Source: Cunninghamia lanceolata (lineage: Eukaryota > Streptophyta > Pinopsida > Cupressales > Cupressaceae). Taken from it: a DNA stretch of 64,000 nt. Position numbers and translations under genes: made by a program. This document shows positions 44,773-56,882 of this stretch, piece by piece. The notes below the pieces were generated by a model. It made no database searches. It saw nothing but the letters and a program-made list of their open reading frames with translations, and was not told the DNA's origin. Numbering within the stretch: position 1 is the first letter of the stretch; every line of letters begins with the position of its first letter. The DNA is taken from assembly GCA_027924645.1 (NCBI GenBank), contig BSBN01000844.1, forward strand, positions 496,001 through 560,000. Direction: 5' to 3'.

Positions 44773-47700
44773 CACACACAAATATAGAATCATGTATGCT
44801 TATTTGAACATTGCCTAAAGTTAGCCATCTCCTTATACCTATTTTTTTTCTCAAAGATAAAACAACAACTAGCTATTTTTTTAATGAAAGGCAACATAAT
44901 ATAATTCTAATATAACGATTTATTTTTGTAACAACTCACTATTTAAACAGCAACATAAAAGTAATATTTTCTTCTTGTTTTTAAAAAGAACAAATCAGCA
45001 ACATACTTTCTTTTGTTTAAGCAAAAATCTTAAATCAACAATACAATATATGTTTTTGTTTTTTTTAAGGTAAACAACATCTTAGTATAAACAACCAACT
45101 ATTACATTTTTACAAACATCTCAAAATGAATATAACATTAAAATCATTTGAACATCTACATGATAAGAGAGAGTTTTCTCTCTTTCTTTTTGGAACAAAC
45201 TATTCAAAGGCCAATCTTGGCCAAGGCTCTCAAATAGCCTAAAACTACCATGAACATGAAACTAAAACACTTCCTCCAAGCTCCATTGCCAACAATAACA
45301 CTTGCAAGAAAAAAATATAACAAGGGAGGGAAAACCAAGCCACAAAATCTGCTCTCCTCCCTACCATAGACCCACTAATGAGTCACCCCCAAGCTTGGAG
45401 CTCATACACACACAAATATAGAAGCATGTATGCTTATTTGAACATTGCCTAAAGTTAGCCATCTCCTTATACCTATATTTTTTTTTCTCAAAGATAAAAC
45501 AACAACTAGCTATTTTTTTGAATGAAAGGCAACATAATATAATTCTAATATAACCATTTCTTTTTGTAACAACTCAATATTTAAACAGCAACATAAAAGT
45601 TATATTTTCTTCTTGTTTTTAAAAAGAACAAATCAGCAACATACTTTCTTTTGTTTAAGCAAAAATCTTAAATCAACAATACAATATATGTTTTTTTTTA
45701 AGGTAAACAACATCTTAGTATAAACAACCAACTATTACATTTTTATAAACATCTCAAAATGAATATAACATTAAAATCATTTGAACATCTACATGATAAG
45801 AGAGAGTTTTCTCTCTTTCTTTTTGGAACAAACTATTCAAAGGCCAATCTTGGCCAAGGCTCTCAAATAGCCTAAAACTTCCATGAACATGAAACTAAAA
45901 CACTTCCTCCAAGCACCATTACCAACAATAACACCTGCAAGAAAAAAACATAACAAGGGAGGGAAAACCAAGCCACAAAATCTGCTCTCCTCCCTACCAT
46001 AGACCCACTAATGAGTCACCCCCAAGCTTGGAGCTCATCCACACACAAGGTTTAACACTCCACAACACAACAATGAGCACACCAACAATCATGAGGAACA
46101 CCCATGGATTTATCACAACACAAAACTCATAGAAATGAGTTTGAAGGGGTAGGGGAGTGGACATCACTCAACTCAAGAGGCCACTCCAAATATCTCAAAA
46201 AGCTCAACACAAACAAGGCCTCAAGCCCAAATATTTATACCAAGAAACACATATATTCCTCCGTGGTACTCATGCCATACAAGATGGTCATACTCATAAT
46301 CTTACCCTCAAGGCCAAAATACCAACACTAGGTGGGTGACCTCGAGGAGGTTCACTCCTCCCCCACCCCACACATGTTAAGCATCTTCTCCAAATGGAGT
46401 GGCTCTTACAAACACCCTCAAAACACCCCACAACATCAAAGAACAAAACACTCACAAGCAAACACACAAGAAAAGTAAATACAAAAGGAAATGATTCAAG
46501 CCTTGAATCCTACATTGATACACCCAACAAGGAAGACAGTTGAAGTAGAGCCCTTCCAACTCCACCTCCAAGACCTTCCTCCAAAAGTCCCTCCAAAAAC
46601 TCTCTAACTCCCCAAAATTCAAATAAAATAGAAAATGTAATGAAATCAACAACCCTCTCCCTCTCTTCAAGAGGGATTAAAATAGGCTCTCTTCTTGAGC
46701 CTTGAGGAATGAGAAGGTGACACATGTCACCTTCTCTTTCTTCCTCACATCCACTTGCAAGCTTCATGGAATGTGGGGATGACACATGTCACCCTCCCAT
46801 TCCACCAAGTCTTGCCCCCTCCACTTGTGCTCTCTCACCCATGTGTGAGAGCAAGGTGGAACCCAAAAAGGATGAGGGTACGACATGTGTCCATATCATA
46901 TCCTCCCATGAAAACCCACAAAACCCCAAGGTACTCTCACCAATGTGTGAGAGCCTTAGAGTTGGGTCTTCCACAATTAGGGGTCTTGAAGACTCCCCAA
47001 GCCTTGAATGCAAGGTACCCCAAAGCCTTGGAATGACATGTGTTTAAGGTTGAAGGTTTGACCTAGCCTTCCACTCCTCCCCAAACTTCCATTTTCGTCA
47101 CTTCACTTTAGGGTGAAGTTTAAGTGACCATATGGGAGTTATCCTAGGGTTAGACATGCTCAAATGGGCCCTAGACCCTAGGGGTACAACCCAAGGTCAC
47201 TTTTAACCCAATTTGAGCACCTTAGGATGTAGAAAATCACATGAAAAGGGATCACCAAAAAAAAAAAAATAGAGTCAAATAAACATTACACATTTACAAC
47301 ACCAAAATACAATCAATTGAATAGGTAGAGCTAGCCCAAAAGACAACATACACAAACATTATGAAAATTCATCAAGCATTTACACAATTGATCTTGGTTC
47401 CTTTTGGAACTAGATGGGTTCAACATGAGATTTCACAAAATATGTGGGATGATCTCTGATTTTTTGTGGCTTGGGAAAATCACCTGCGCACTTAAACAAA
47501 AGATTAATCCAACATGTATATCATAGCCGAAGCAAGGAAAATCATTCACTCACACCATCGCATAAACATTTAAAAACATCATAAAAATAACACCATAATT
47601 AGATTCATAATTTGCATTTCTATAAACCATCTCATGATAAAAATCACATAGTAAATCCATAACATAATCTCTCAACTAGTATCTCTAACATATCAGAATG

Positions 47701-47901
47701 CATATCACAAGTATAATCATCATTAGTAAATAAAAATAAGGATATGGTCTCATCACAACATGCTAAGCATAACTAACCAAAATAAAGAAATATAGTCTAG
47801 AAAGTCTGTAGATTGAGATCAACAGTCCCCAAACGTCTAAAATGTCTCCAACAATAAATATGAAATGAAGAAAATAAGGGAGTGAAATAATAGGTCTCAC
47901 A
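42699..47901 (-). repeat. Element B 5' LTR (right), 5.20 kb
   Basis: It matches 24254-28780 but is about 0.68 kb longer. Most of this is a tandem duplication at about 44767-46040. Several small indels and microsatellite length differences separate the copies, including an extra TA/AT-rich stretch near 44500-44600. Confidence 0.93.
44767..46040. repeat. Tandem duplication of about 635 bp inside the element B 5' LTR
   Basis: Both copies start with acacacacaaatatagaa and a catgtatgcttatttgaac stretch (44775 and 45407). Both end in cacccccaagcttggagctc (about 45383 and 46017). The other LTR has this block once (about 26285-26920). The duplication therefore arose after B inserted, or in this LTR alone. 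Confidence 0.9.
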
Positions 47902-49189
47902 ACATTGAAATACAAAAGGCTCACTACCCAAGATAAAGGCTCACTGCTAGAATAGAAAAGAAGATAGAGAAGATTGTTGCAAGGAGAAAAATATCTCAAT
48001 GCAATAGAGAAGTCCACCACAACACCAACATCACCTCCGTAGTCTCACTAAGGAATAGTAGACACCTTCTGCTCACTGCATCCAGTAATCTAACTCATGA
48101 AAGCTCACACTACACTACAAAATTTTGCCTTCTATAACTCTGTAATTTTCATCATACACATCTCTTTCATATATCTTATCATCCTTCAAAATCTTGTCAC
48201 ACATTTATACCATCTTCAATCTTAAAAACATTCTCCAAGGTCAGAAAAACACCTTTACCCAGAAAATTCAAATTAGGTCTAGACCTAAACATTCCCATGG
48301 TGGAAAGTAATGAATGTGGACCACACCATGCCTTAGCTTTGACCTAAATCCATCTTACATGTTGCATCACCCTTCCATAATCACTGAAGCACAACTGCAA
48401 ATAGTGCAAACAACCAATCTGGTCAAACTTGTGTTAACACTATGAACTTTTAAGTACATGCTTCCTCAAAGATCAAAAGATAACTCATGGACCATGCACC
48501 AAGCTTGAACATGATCTAAAGACATCCAAAAGCACCTAAAAATTAACAAATCCTTTCACAACAACTTTCTCTTATCAAAGATTCACACCAGAGCACATAA
48601 ACAACTCTGCCATATATTGCAACTCAAGAAGTCGACTTGTGGAGCACCAAACCATGAACAACTTGAAATGAAGCAATATATAAGCCTTGTAAGCACAAAT
48701 CTAGAACCATAAGGCCATAAACAAATCTACGGAGAAATGCGAAGAAAAACACTTTCTCCTAGACACCTCTGCAAAACTCAAATATAGTCCATAGACTGGT
48801 GAACACAACTTCCTCTGCACAATGAACCAAAACACCAAATTTGGAATATAACATCTCTGGACATTTCTGAACAACATGTCCAAACTGGAAAAGCAGATCT
48901 TCAACATAGAAGAAATGTGGAGCAAAACTAGAACACTACTCTATAAACTAAAATACCTCTTTGGCACATTGTTTGCTTTAATAATCAAATTTTCTCAAAA
49001 GCACTTGAAAACCAACCAATAGAAACATATTATCAACATATTCAACACCTCTTCAAAGTAACCAAACAACTCATACCATTATCATACCATTGCAATAAGT
49101 TCATCTTTGCTCAACCAATTGACACTAATGACAACACCAAGCAATCAAGTTGACCTCAACGACAACTTCAATTGCACATACTTGCAACT
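47902..49189 (-). repeat. Element A 5' LTR, second part
   Basis: The continuation of 24000-24253 after element B, matching 2797-4069. It includes the reiterated GCTCACT words (47930-47950) and ends CTTGCAACT, where the partner has CTTGCAACA. Confidence 0.88.
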
Positions 49190-49194
49190 CTATC

Positions 49195-51100
49195 ATTTCA
49201 TATCCCCACTCCTTTTGATATAGGCAAATATGGAGGTGTACTTAGTAAATGTGGTCACCTGAGAGTTGAATGTGGAGTCTTGTAAGTTAAATGTGAGTAT
49301 ATTTAATTGAAACATGTAATGTTGCATGGTGAAAACAAGTCAACGTGAACACATAAGGAGCAAATGTTGTTCAAGAATAGGTGGTCTATCTATATGATAG
49401 GTCAAAACAATGGTGGAAGAAATGATTTAAGTGTTTGCATTCCTTACTATGTGGAAATACAAATTCTTAGTGCTAACATGGCATGTACATTTCCATATCA
49501 ACCCTTGAATTCAAGGTGCACCACTATTAGGCCCTCTCTAGGTTATCGCACACTAAACTTAATATCATAAGTTAGAATTCTATATTGTAAAGGAAATAAA
49601 GGTCTTCCAACAAATGTATAAGTTAACGATGTTGCAGTGACATAAAATGTCATTCCAGCATGCTTTTATGCTTTCTTAAGACTTGAACCCACAATAGATT
49701 TTAGTATTTCTATAACTTCAATTGACGAATTACATCATTATAAAATTATTGTCTTCCTATACATTACATGAAATGGCATTCATGAATGACACACAAAAAT
49801 TTGAAATGGTGTTCTTCATATTCTTTATAGAGAATTACAATAAAGATTATATTAGACATGATATTTTTTGGTATGAAAAATCTAGAGTTGATTTTCTTCA
49901 TATTGATTCAATATATTGGCATACTTGTAAGCCAAATGACAAAAAATATAGTAGATATTCTTACTCTGATAGAGAAAATGTCAAACATGCCTCCCAGAAC
50001 TACTACATAATACTTTTTTGCATATAATATTTGTAGTAAAAAAATGGCATATAAGATTTCCACACATAAACTTGAAAAAAAAATTCTTTTGATACATAAG
50101 ATAATATAAACTTGAAATTGTTATCTTCATACCTACTATAGAGATTACCAAAAGGGCTTCCCAAAAGACATCGATCAAACATGATTGTTGGCATGATAGA
50201 GCTGAATTTATAGCAAGCTACATCAACTAAAAATAGGATGTGGCATACCTAGCTAGTTACCAACACATCCAAAGGTCACAACATGTACAAGAAGACACAC
50301 TCCGTGGTATACTTATACTTAGGTATAAGTATGGCTCAAAGATGTAATGAAAAGATATTAGAAGGAAAACTAGCAAGAGAGATGAATGAGGAATATGTAA
50401 ATAGATGTATAAGAAACAAGGATAAATATGAGATGTAATGAGAAATAGATGATTGATGTATGAATACACATTATACTAGATTTGTATATGTTGAATATAA
50501 TATATTGCATGTTAGTTTTACTAGTGTATAATGTGTGAAGATATATGATGTGTATGTGAATGGATGCATATTGTCAATTTTAGTTTTTCTTTCCTACCAC
50601 AATCTTTTGAAGCTCACCACATAATCTCTAATCCTCCTCTTATCTCTAATACTAGGGTACAAATACAACATTCAAGTCACATTGGCCTGGATCTTTGATC
50701 TACACCCACTCTTACTAATATTTTGATTTCACTACCAAGACCTTGGTAAAGGGATAAAGGAGAGATACAAACAATAGATATATTATTTACAATAAAAAAT
50801 AAGATAGTAAGGATTATAATTTAAAAGAAGAAAGATTTTATGATATGCGATAGGATCCTCTACATTATAGCCTTGTGAGAGGGGGTTAGGAAACTAGAGG
50901 ATGAAAAATGGAAAGGGGGATCTTGAAGGGATCTTTGAAGAGATACAACCACTAGAAAAAGGACAAGAATGAGCCAATAGGGATGGATAAAAAGATTAAT
51001 GAAATACCAAATCAATAAACACCCATGGAAAAAGGAGATAACAAGAAGTAAAGAGAAATTAGGGAAGAGATTGAATTGTCAATGGAATTGAACATGGAAG
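49195..51100. other. AT-rich flank, no gene recognised
   Basis: Open frames up to 101 codons exist (49722-50027, plus). They match no family I know and have the composition of chance frames in AT-rich DNA. This is the continuation of the sequence left of 2538. Confidence 0.45.
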
Positions 51101-51119
51101 AAAAAACTAAAATATATTT

Positions 51120-52740
51120 AGAAAAGATACGAAACATATTATAGATGAATTGAGTAGGCTAGAAAAGTTGAATCAGAGCATGCTAGGAGGGTTTCTAGTG
51201 ATAATGATACTAAAGAAGAGTTAGAGTGTGCCAGGAGGGCTACTATTGATGATGATATTGAGGAAGACTTAGAGCATGTCGGATGGGTTGCTACTAAAAT
51301 GGTTGAGGATAACAAAAATAAGGAAAACCCACCATTGAAGAATTGAGAATAAGTGAGTGCAACAAGGGGGTTACAACTGAACACAAGAATTATATGGAAA
51401 AAATTATGACTCCCCAAATATAGGAACAAGGCATAATTGTATAGCTCCATAATAGAGAGACATCTGAGTGAGTCAATACCCATCTCAATAAAGAAATTGG
51501 GATCCTAAGCGGGTTGAATTTTTTTTAAGAATATGCATATTTAGAGAGTCATTAAAAGAAGAGTGTGGAAGCATGTGTTCTTTTGCATTCAAACTTTTTA
51601 CTCATACACCTCATTTGGAACCTAACTTGTCTAACCTAAAAATCATAGTTAATGATGCTTTTGAGGAATTATTAACCCCTTAAACAAAATTAAATTATTT
51701 AAAATTTAGCAAACACTATTTAGATAAGGTGGTGAGTAAAACTATTGGTCTACAAAAGGATAAAATGATGAATTTGTATTTATATGAAAACAAGAAAAGT
51801 GTGGAAGAAAATGAAGTTGAAAGCATATTCAAAGATATTTAGATGGACATAATCAAAATAATTAAGGAAGGATGGGAAAACAACATTAACTGATAAGATG
51901 TCATTAACTAATGAAAATTCATCTCCTAAATTGAAATGGTTGCATGAAGAGGTGAACCCCCTTGACCAAGAGTCATCTCCCATGATAGTTAAAACAAGAA
52001 GAGTAAGTGTAGAAGGTATACATAATAACTCAAACTGAACAAGAGAAAACAAACAATAAGAATTTGTAAGTAATTATGCAGAAATATTGGGGAGTTAATT
52101 TATTTGAAATTGATTAGCAAGAGACATAAGGAGTAGGAAACTAGTAAGGTAGAGAGACCACACTAAGAAACTAGTAAAGAGAAATAAATACATAAATCTA
52201 AGGTCAAAAGTTAGAAGTCCACCAAAAAGAGAGAAAAAACCCTTTCTAAGTACCAACAAATCCAAAGAACATACTTCTACTATGGAACACAATATGAAAC
52301 TACCTATCTTCAACAAAGTTACTACTAAAGCATTAGAACATATTTTTATGTCAGAATCCACTTGGAGAAGGAATCAGACTTAGACTAAATAGGATAGTCT
52401 TTATGATTTTGTAGGGATACTGAGAAATGATGCTTTAAAATAGTATATGAAGAAGTACTCTCAACATGATAAGGAATGGAAAGAAATAAATAATGAATTC
52501 CTATCTAACTTTAGATCCCCTAAGATTATAGTAAAGAGCATCAAAAAATGAGAGAAATGATACAAGAAGAGGAAGAAACGTGTTTCATATGTTGTCATTG
52601 ATGTCAAAAGAGTTGTGATGTGGAAGGCATATTGTTGTATATGTTGTCAAATGAGTAATGATCAAAGGAGAAGTGATGATGAAAGACATAAAGGATTAGT
52701 ATCATCTGTACAAAGTTGTACCTTATCTTCTAAAGTTCAT
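51120..52740 (+). pseudogene. Decayed plus-strand coding sequence of unknown identity
   Basis: Stretches of plausible protein run across few stops. One is an acidic part with two imperfect repeats of about 21 residues (EELECARRATIDDDIEEDLE, about 51165-51345). Another (51532-51891) reads AFKLFTHTPHLEPNLSNLKI and LKFSKHYLDKVVSKTIG with two stops. A third is basic-to-mixed (52230-52740). I recognise no domain. It ends close to an LTR-like start (about 52578), so an old non-autonomous retroelement interior is one possibility. Confidence 0.35.
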
Positions 52741-54068
52741 GGATAAGTGTATGTTTTCAAAGTGCTTGAAGTATTGTATTTAATGTTGCATTAGTTGCAT
52801 ATGTTTTCTTTTGATGATATGGGGTCATTATGGTTGTCACTTGATGAAGAAAGTTATAAAAAGTTTGAGGAAAACTAAGTAAATTTTAAGTTACGAAGGG
52901 TGTCATAGGTTCAAGAAAATGTACCACATTCCTCTGCAGATGAAGACATGAGCTTGTAGATTGGAAGTTTGCCAGAATTAGCTATAAGGTATGTATGGCT
53001 CAGTTTGAGAGCATAAGAACTATTTCAAATCTTTCCAATAGTTATGAGAGTGAAGACAATGGTGATACAATGTTGTTGTAGTCTCAAAGGTATAGAAGAA
53101 TGCTCTGCATTTTTCTTCACTTGAAGATATGACCTTGCAGCTTGGAGAATAGCTAGATACAAATAAGAGGTATGCATGATCCAAGTTTCAGAGCATTAGA
53201 GTTTTTTCTAGAGTCAACTAAGTAAGAACAAGTCATGTTACTATTTAAGCTTATCAAAGGGAAAATAGAAAGCCACCACATTTCATTGCACTTTGATGTT
53301 TGGCTTTGTTGTTTGCAAGATAAGTTTAGATGATAAGTATGTATGCTCTGTTCAGGTTTCAAGTGTTCTAGACTACTGTAATTATGTTTTTCAATGTTCT
53401 ATATCAAGATAGTGTAACTAGATTGTGTAAGGGATATCAATATCAAAGCTTGATTGCTTGTTCTAGCAAGATGAAGCATGGAATAGAAAGAGGAGTGAAT
53501 GAGAAGGTTTTCTAAGTCATATAGTGTTCATGGTATGAAGTGTTGGTAATATGTGTTGTCATTGATGTCAACATAGTATACATTGATGTTAACATAGCAG
53601 ATGGAAATGTATAGATAGACTTGTATAAAGAAAGAGATAGTATGGTCAAGGCAAACCAATCCGAGAGACGAGAAAATAGTCTAAGTATGGGGAGATGATT
53701 AATTTTGGGTTTGATCATAATGTGGATGTAAAAACTTATGTATTTTCATGTTCCCTGTAACCACACATACATATCTCATCAGTTGGGAGTACTGCACTTA
53801 TTGATAAGAAGCAGAAAACTAAGCCATTCACAGTGCACATTCTAAGGTAGAGTCAACTTGAATTGGTCTGCACTTATCCACAAAGAAAGATTTGATCTTG
53901 CAGTTCTAAAGATAGCTTCTTGTATGTATTAATATCATATTTCCAAGTTTTCAGATCCTCACATCTTCAGCATGAAAATTTATAAGGGATAGTGTATTGG
54001 CCATCACCTAGACAAAGAAAAATAGTAATGGAGAGATAATGGAATGCTCTAGATTCCTCCAAAAGAGA
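52578..54068 (+). repeat. LTR-like sequences left of element E
   Basis: TGTTTCATATGTTGTCATTG (about 52578) and TGTTGGTAATATGTGTTGTC (53541) both resemble the start of the element C LTR (TGTTG...gttgtcattgatgtcaac). The second block is cut by element E at 54069. It may continue at 61767 and end at 62117. Assignment is by short similarity only. Confidence 0.45.
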
Positions 54069-54073
54069 TCTAT
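54069..54073. repeat. Element E target-site duplication, left (TCTAT)
   Basis: The matching site at 61762-61766 reads TCTGT, 4 of 5 identical. Confidence 0.6.
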
Positions 54074-55357
54074 TGTTACATATAAGGAATACTGAGAGGG
54101 GGGGTGAATCAGTATTCCACAAAACCACTTCTTAACAAGTTTATTAATCCAATTTCCAAAATCAATAACATGAAAGCAAAATAAGGATAAGAACAACAAC
54201 CATAAAGACATAACACATGGACACTAGGATTTTTAAGTGGAAAACCCATAAAGGGAAAACTACGGTGAGTGTTAGCTCACAATATATTATGATATCTCAA
54301 TACTGGATTACAAGAAGGCTCACTGCCCTATGAAGAAGTGCTCATTGCACAAAGGCTCACTACCAAGAGAAAAGAAAGAAAGGAGGATTGGCTCACTGCC
54401 ATAAGATAAACTATAGTAAATACATCTACCACATGTTGGATCATAGTTCCATTGAAGGTTCAATATACAGATTCAAAGGTCTTCATTTATTCTACCCTAC
54501 TTTTCAACTTGACTACATATACTCTGTTTTCTGTCCTTGTTCAACTTTTTCTTCTCTGCACTCTGCTCATAATCCTTCACACTTCAAATTCACACAATAC
54601 ACCATACAACCTCACTCCAACATCAAATTCCATCTATTATATATATTTGATACAAGATTTATCTCATAATCAGGTTGCAAACAAAACATAAACCGTGTAC
54701 ACAAATACTACATCTTGTCTTCTTGGACTTGTGTACAATCTGCAAACTTTAAACAAACATACAAAAGTCTTCATATAGGTTGGGTTCAATCATACCATCA
54801 CTTAGATTGACTATTCAGACAATATAACTTCTCCGCATAAGAATCTAACATGTTTGTCAGCTTGTTCCTTAAGAATATACTTGATCAGCTCATATGTCAC
54901 ATTATAATTCCCACTGCAGACCATATGAGACTCTGAGATGCATAACCAATAATCATTTTGGATCTCTTAGTATACCTTTAGAACTACAGAACAAAATATA
55001 CAACTACGGAGGAATGCAGACCCTTTTCTCTAGCACTGTGCACTCTTCCTATCTTTGCTCTATTCGCTTGAACTTAGGTATTCTACCATGTGACTTTCAG
55101 AGGAAGTCAAGACTTGAGCACTGGAACAAATCATCACTAAATAGTTATGAACAACATACCTGATCCACATATACTGATCTTTTACTATGGGGGCATACCA
55201 TCCCAAACATTATTACTTACTTTGTATAATGTATGCTATTCATACTTAGTCATTTCTGCTTCCGGAGTAAAGTCTCTTTGTCATACCGGTGGAGTCTCTT
55301 TCCTTTGTTGCCATCAATGACAACATTCAATCATCAGAATAGTGTCTCTTGCCAACA
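54074..55357 (-). repeat. Element E 3' LTR
   Basis: It starts TGTTACATATAAGG and ends TTGCCAACA, and matches 60462-61761. The perfect stem GGAATACTGA/TCAGTATTCC (54086-54118) lies near its U5 end. GCTCACTGCC words repeat at 54318-54400. Confidence 0.92.
54086..54118 (-). promoter_or_regulatory. LTR terminal stem-loop, element E
   Basis: A 10-bp perfect stem, GGAATACTGA and TCAGTATTCC, around a loop gagggggggtgaa. The same structure is at 60471-60503 in the other LTR. Compared with element C and the solo LTR, the arm bases differ in a paired way. Confidence 0.75.
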
Positions 55358-55586
55358 ATCTCCCCCTTTGTATTTAATGTCAACACTTAGTGAAAAATGC
55401 TTGTGTTTTCTCCCCTAACTATGTATTCCTTCTCTCTCTTATATGTTTGCCCTTTTTTCACTAGTTTTCTTCTCCCCCTTTGACATCAATGGCAAAGGTG
55501 TATGTGCAAGAGTCAAAATTGGACCAAAACTACAAAAATCTTCATACTCTACTACATATGTACACATACAATACTTAAACTCAATT
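55358..55586 (-). other. Element E 3' tail
   Basis: Non-coding region after the long ORF. It contains polypurine tracts in the minus sense (plus-strand tctccccctttg at 55360 and 55472) next to a catcaatggcaaa stretch, as in elements A and C. Confidence 0.7.
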
Positions 55587-56882
55587 AGTTGCTGATGAAA
55601 GAATATCCTTATACACAATCTTTAATTGTGTAATATCTTCATCCCATCGATTCTTAGCTCTTTCCAAAATTTGAATGTGACCATTAATTATAAAGACTGA
55701 TTCTTCTACCTTTTGCACATTAGAATTTGTGTCTATTTTTAAGGCTACCTATGCTTCTGCTGCAATACTGATCATTGAATCTAACTTAGGAATAATTAGT
55801 CCTCTCAACTGACACATTTTATTTTTCATTTGATCCCTCTTATTTACAATATCACTTAACTCATTATGAATATTCATTACTTGTATTTATTTTCTGCTCA
55901 CCGACTCAGCTATTGGATCAAATGATTTAGAAATATTTATTAGTTGTTGTTTTAGATCTTTCACCTTTTCTTCTAGCTATTTTGTGGCTACTGGCCAAGA
56001 TAGACAAAATTTATACAGATCACTTACTTCTTTGATAGCACTTTGTATGCCTTTCATTTTATTGTCTAGTAGAGCTTTAGCATTCACTATCATAGTCTTC
56101 AAATCATTTAACCTTTTCTCATCAAATTCTTGTCTCACTTTTGTCTTAGCAAATCTCTCAAAAGATTCAAAATGCTCACTTATAGAATTTATGAGTCCTT
56201 TAAGTTGAGTTATAGAAGACAAAGAGGTGTCCTCCTTCTGATATGATGGCATCATCTTCTCCAAAATGGTGGATGCCACACCAATCAATTCATTGTCCTG
56301 TATGTGAGACTTCAAAATTTATTCATGTGCCTTTGCCTATACAATTGATACTAGTTTGAATTTTTGTACAGGGGACATCGAGTCCAGATTTATTGGTCCT
56401 TTCAAAAATTTAGGCTCATCCAGGACTTGTTTCTCTTTCTCTAGAAAGTCTTTAACTGAATCCATGGTGTCTCTTGCTATACCAGAGACATCTTCTTATT
56501 TCTTTAGTTCAGGAGGATCTAAATCCATAGCTTCATTTGCACTATCCTTTTGTTTCGTTGCAGGGATTTCCTTATCTTGTTTCTCTTCTTGATCATCGAC
56601 CTTATCTGTCTTCTCAGTATTCTCCAATCCTGTCTTGTCACCTATTTGATGTTTTGGAGGGAGACTAGACTCAATAACTGTAGCAAGTGATTCCTCCTCT
56701 TTGACCACTCTGTCATCTAACCCTCAGTTCAAATTCACTTCTGGAATAGATGTATCATCTCCAACATTTGGTTCATCATTGTCATATATTGTTGGGAGAT
56801 GAAATTCTTGTAGCACTCTTAAAGTTATTTCCTCAGTCTCCTTAACTACTTTCTCAATGTCATCTGACATGAGGGTATTCAT
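55587..56882 (-). pseudogene. Element E third reading frame (coiled-coil protein, unknown)
   Basis: It starts MNTLMSDDIEKVVKETEEIT at 56882. Its ATG overlaps the stop of the preceding frame as ATGA. It is acidic at first (EEKQDKEIPATKQKDSANEA). It then reads LIGVASTILEKMMPSYQKED, FESFERFAKTKVRQEFDEKR and LLDNKMKGIQSAIKEVSDLY, which has heptad-like spacing suggesting coiled coil. About seven stops interrupt it. It could be a separate protein or the frameshifted end of the ORF before it. No family is recognised. Confidence 0.55.

Larger units (their letters stand above)
24254..47901 (-). mobile_element. Element B: Ty3/gypsy chromovirus with very long LTRs
   Basis: A minus-strand element. The 5' LTR is 42699-47901, followed by the primer-binding site (42684-42696), gag (42603 leftward, interrupted by element C), protease, RT, RNase H, integrase and a chromodomain remnant (to about 28800), then a purine tract and the 3' LTR (24254-28780). 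The gag-PR-RT-RH-IN order marks Ty3/gypsy. The chromodomain remnant, methionine primer and long LTRs fit the Tekay/Del group. ACATT flanks both ends. All genes carry stops. In one sampled 135-bp stretch its LTRs differ at about 8% of sites. Confidence 0.92.
2543..49189 (-). mobile_element. Element A: decayed Ty1/copia retrotransposon, split by nested insertions
   Basis: A minus-strand LTR retrotransposon. The right-hand (5') LTR is 24000-24253 plus 47902-49189. Then, reading leftward, come the primer-binding site (23985-23997), gag with a CCHC zinc knuckle, protease, integrase, reverse transcriptase and RNase H (to about 16850), a polypurine-rich tail, and the 3' LTR (2543-4069). The gag-protease-integrase-RT-RNase H order is that of Ty1/copia. 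All coding parts carry stops and frameshifts. It was later entered by the CACTA element, a solo-LTR element, a short inverted-repeat element and the gypsy element B. In a sampled 165-bp stretch the two LTRs differ at roughly 13% of sites, so A is the oldest layer of the nest. Confidence 0.9.

Noticed and set aside
49722..50027. Host gene of 101 codons
   Set aside because: No domain, AT-rich composition and no supporting signals. Treated as a chance frame.
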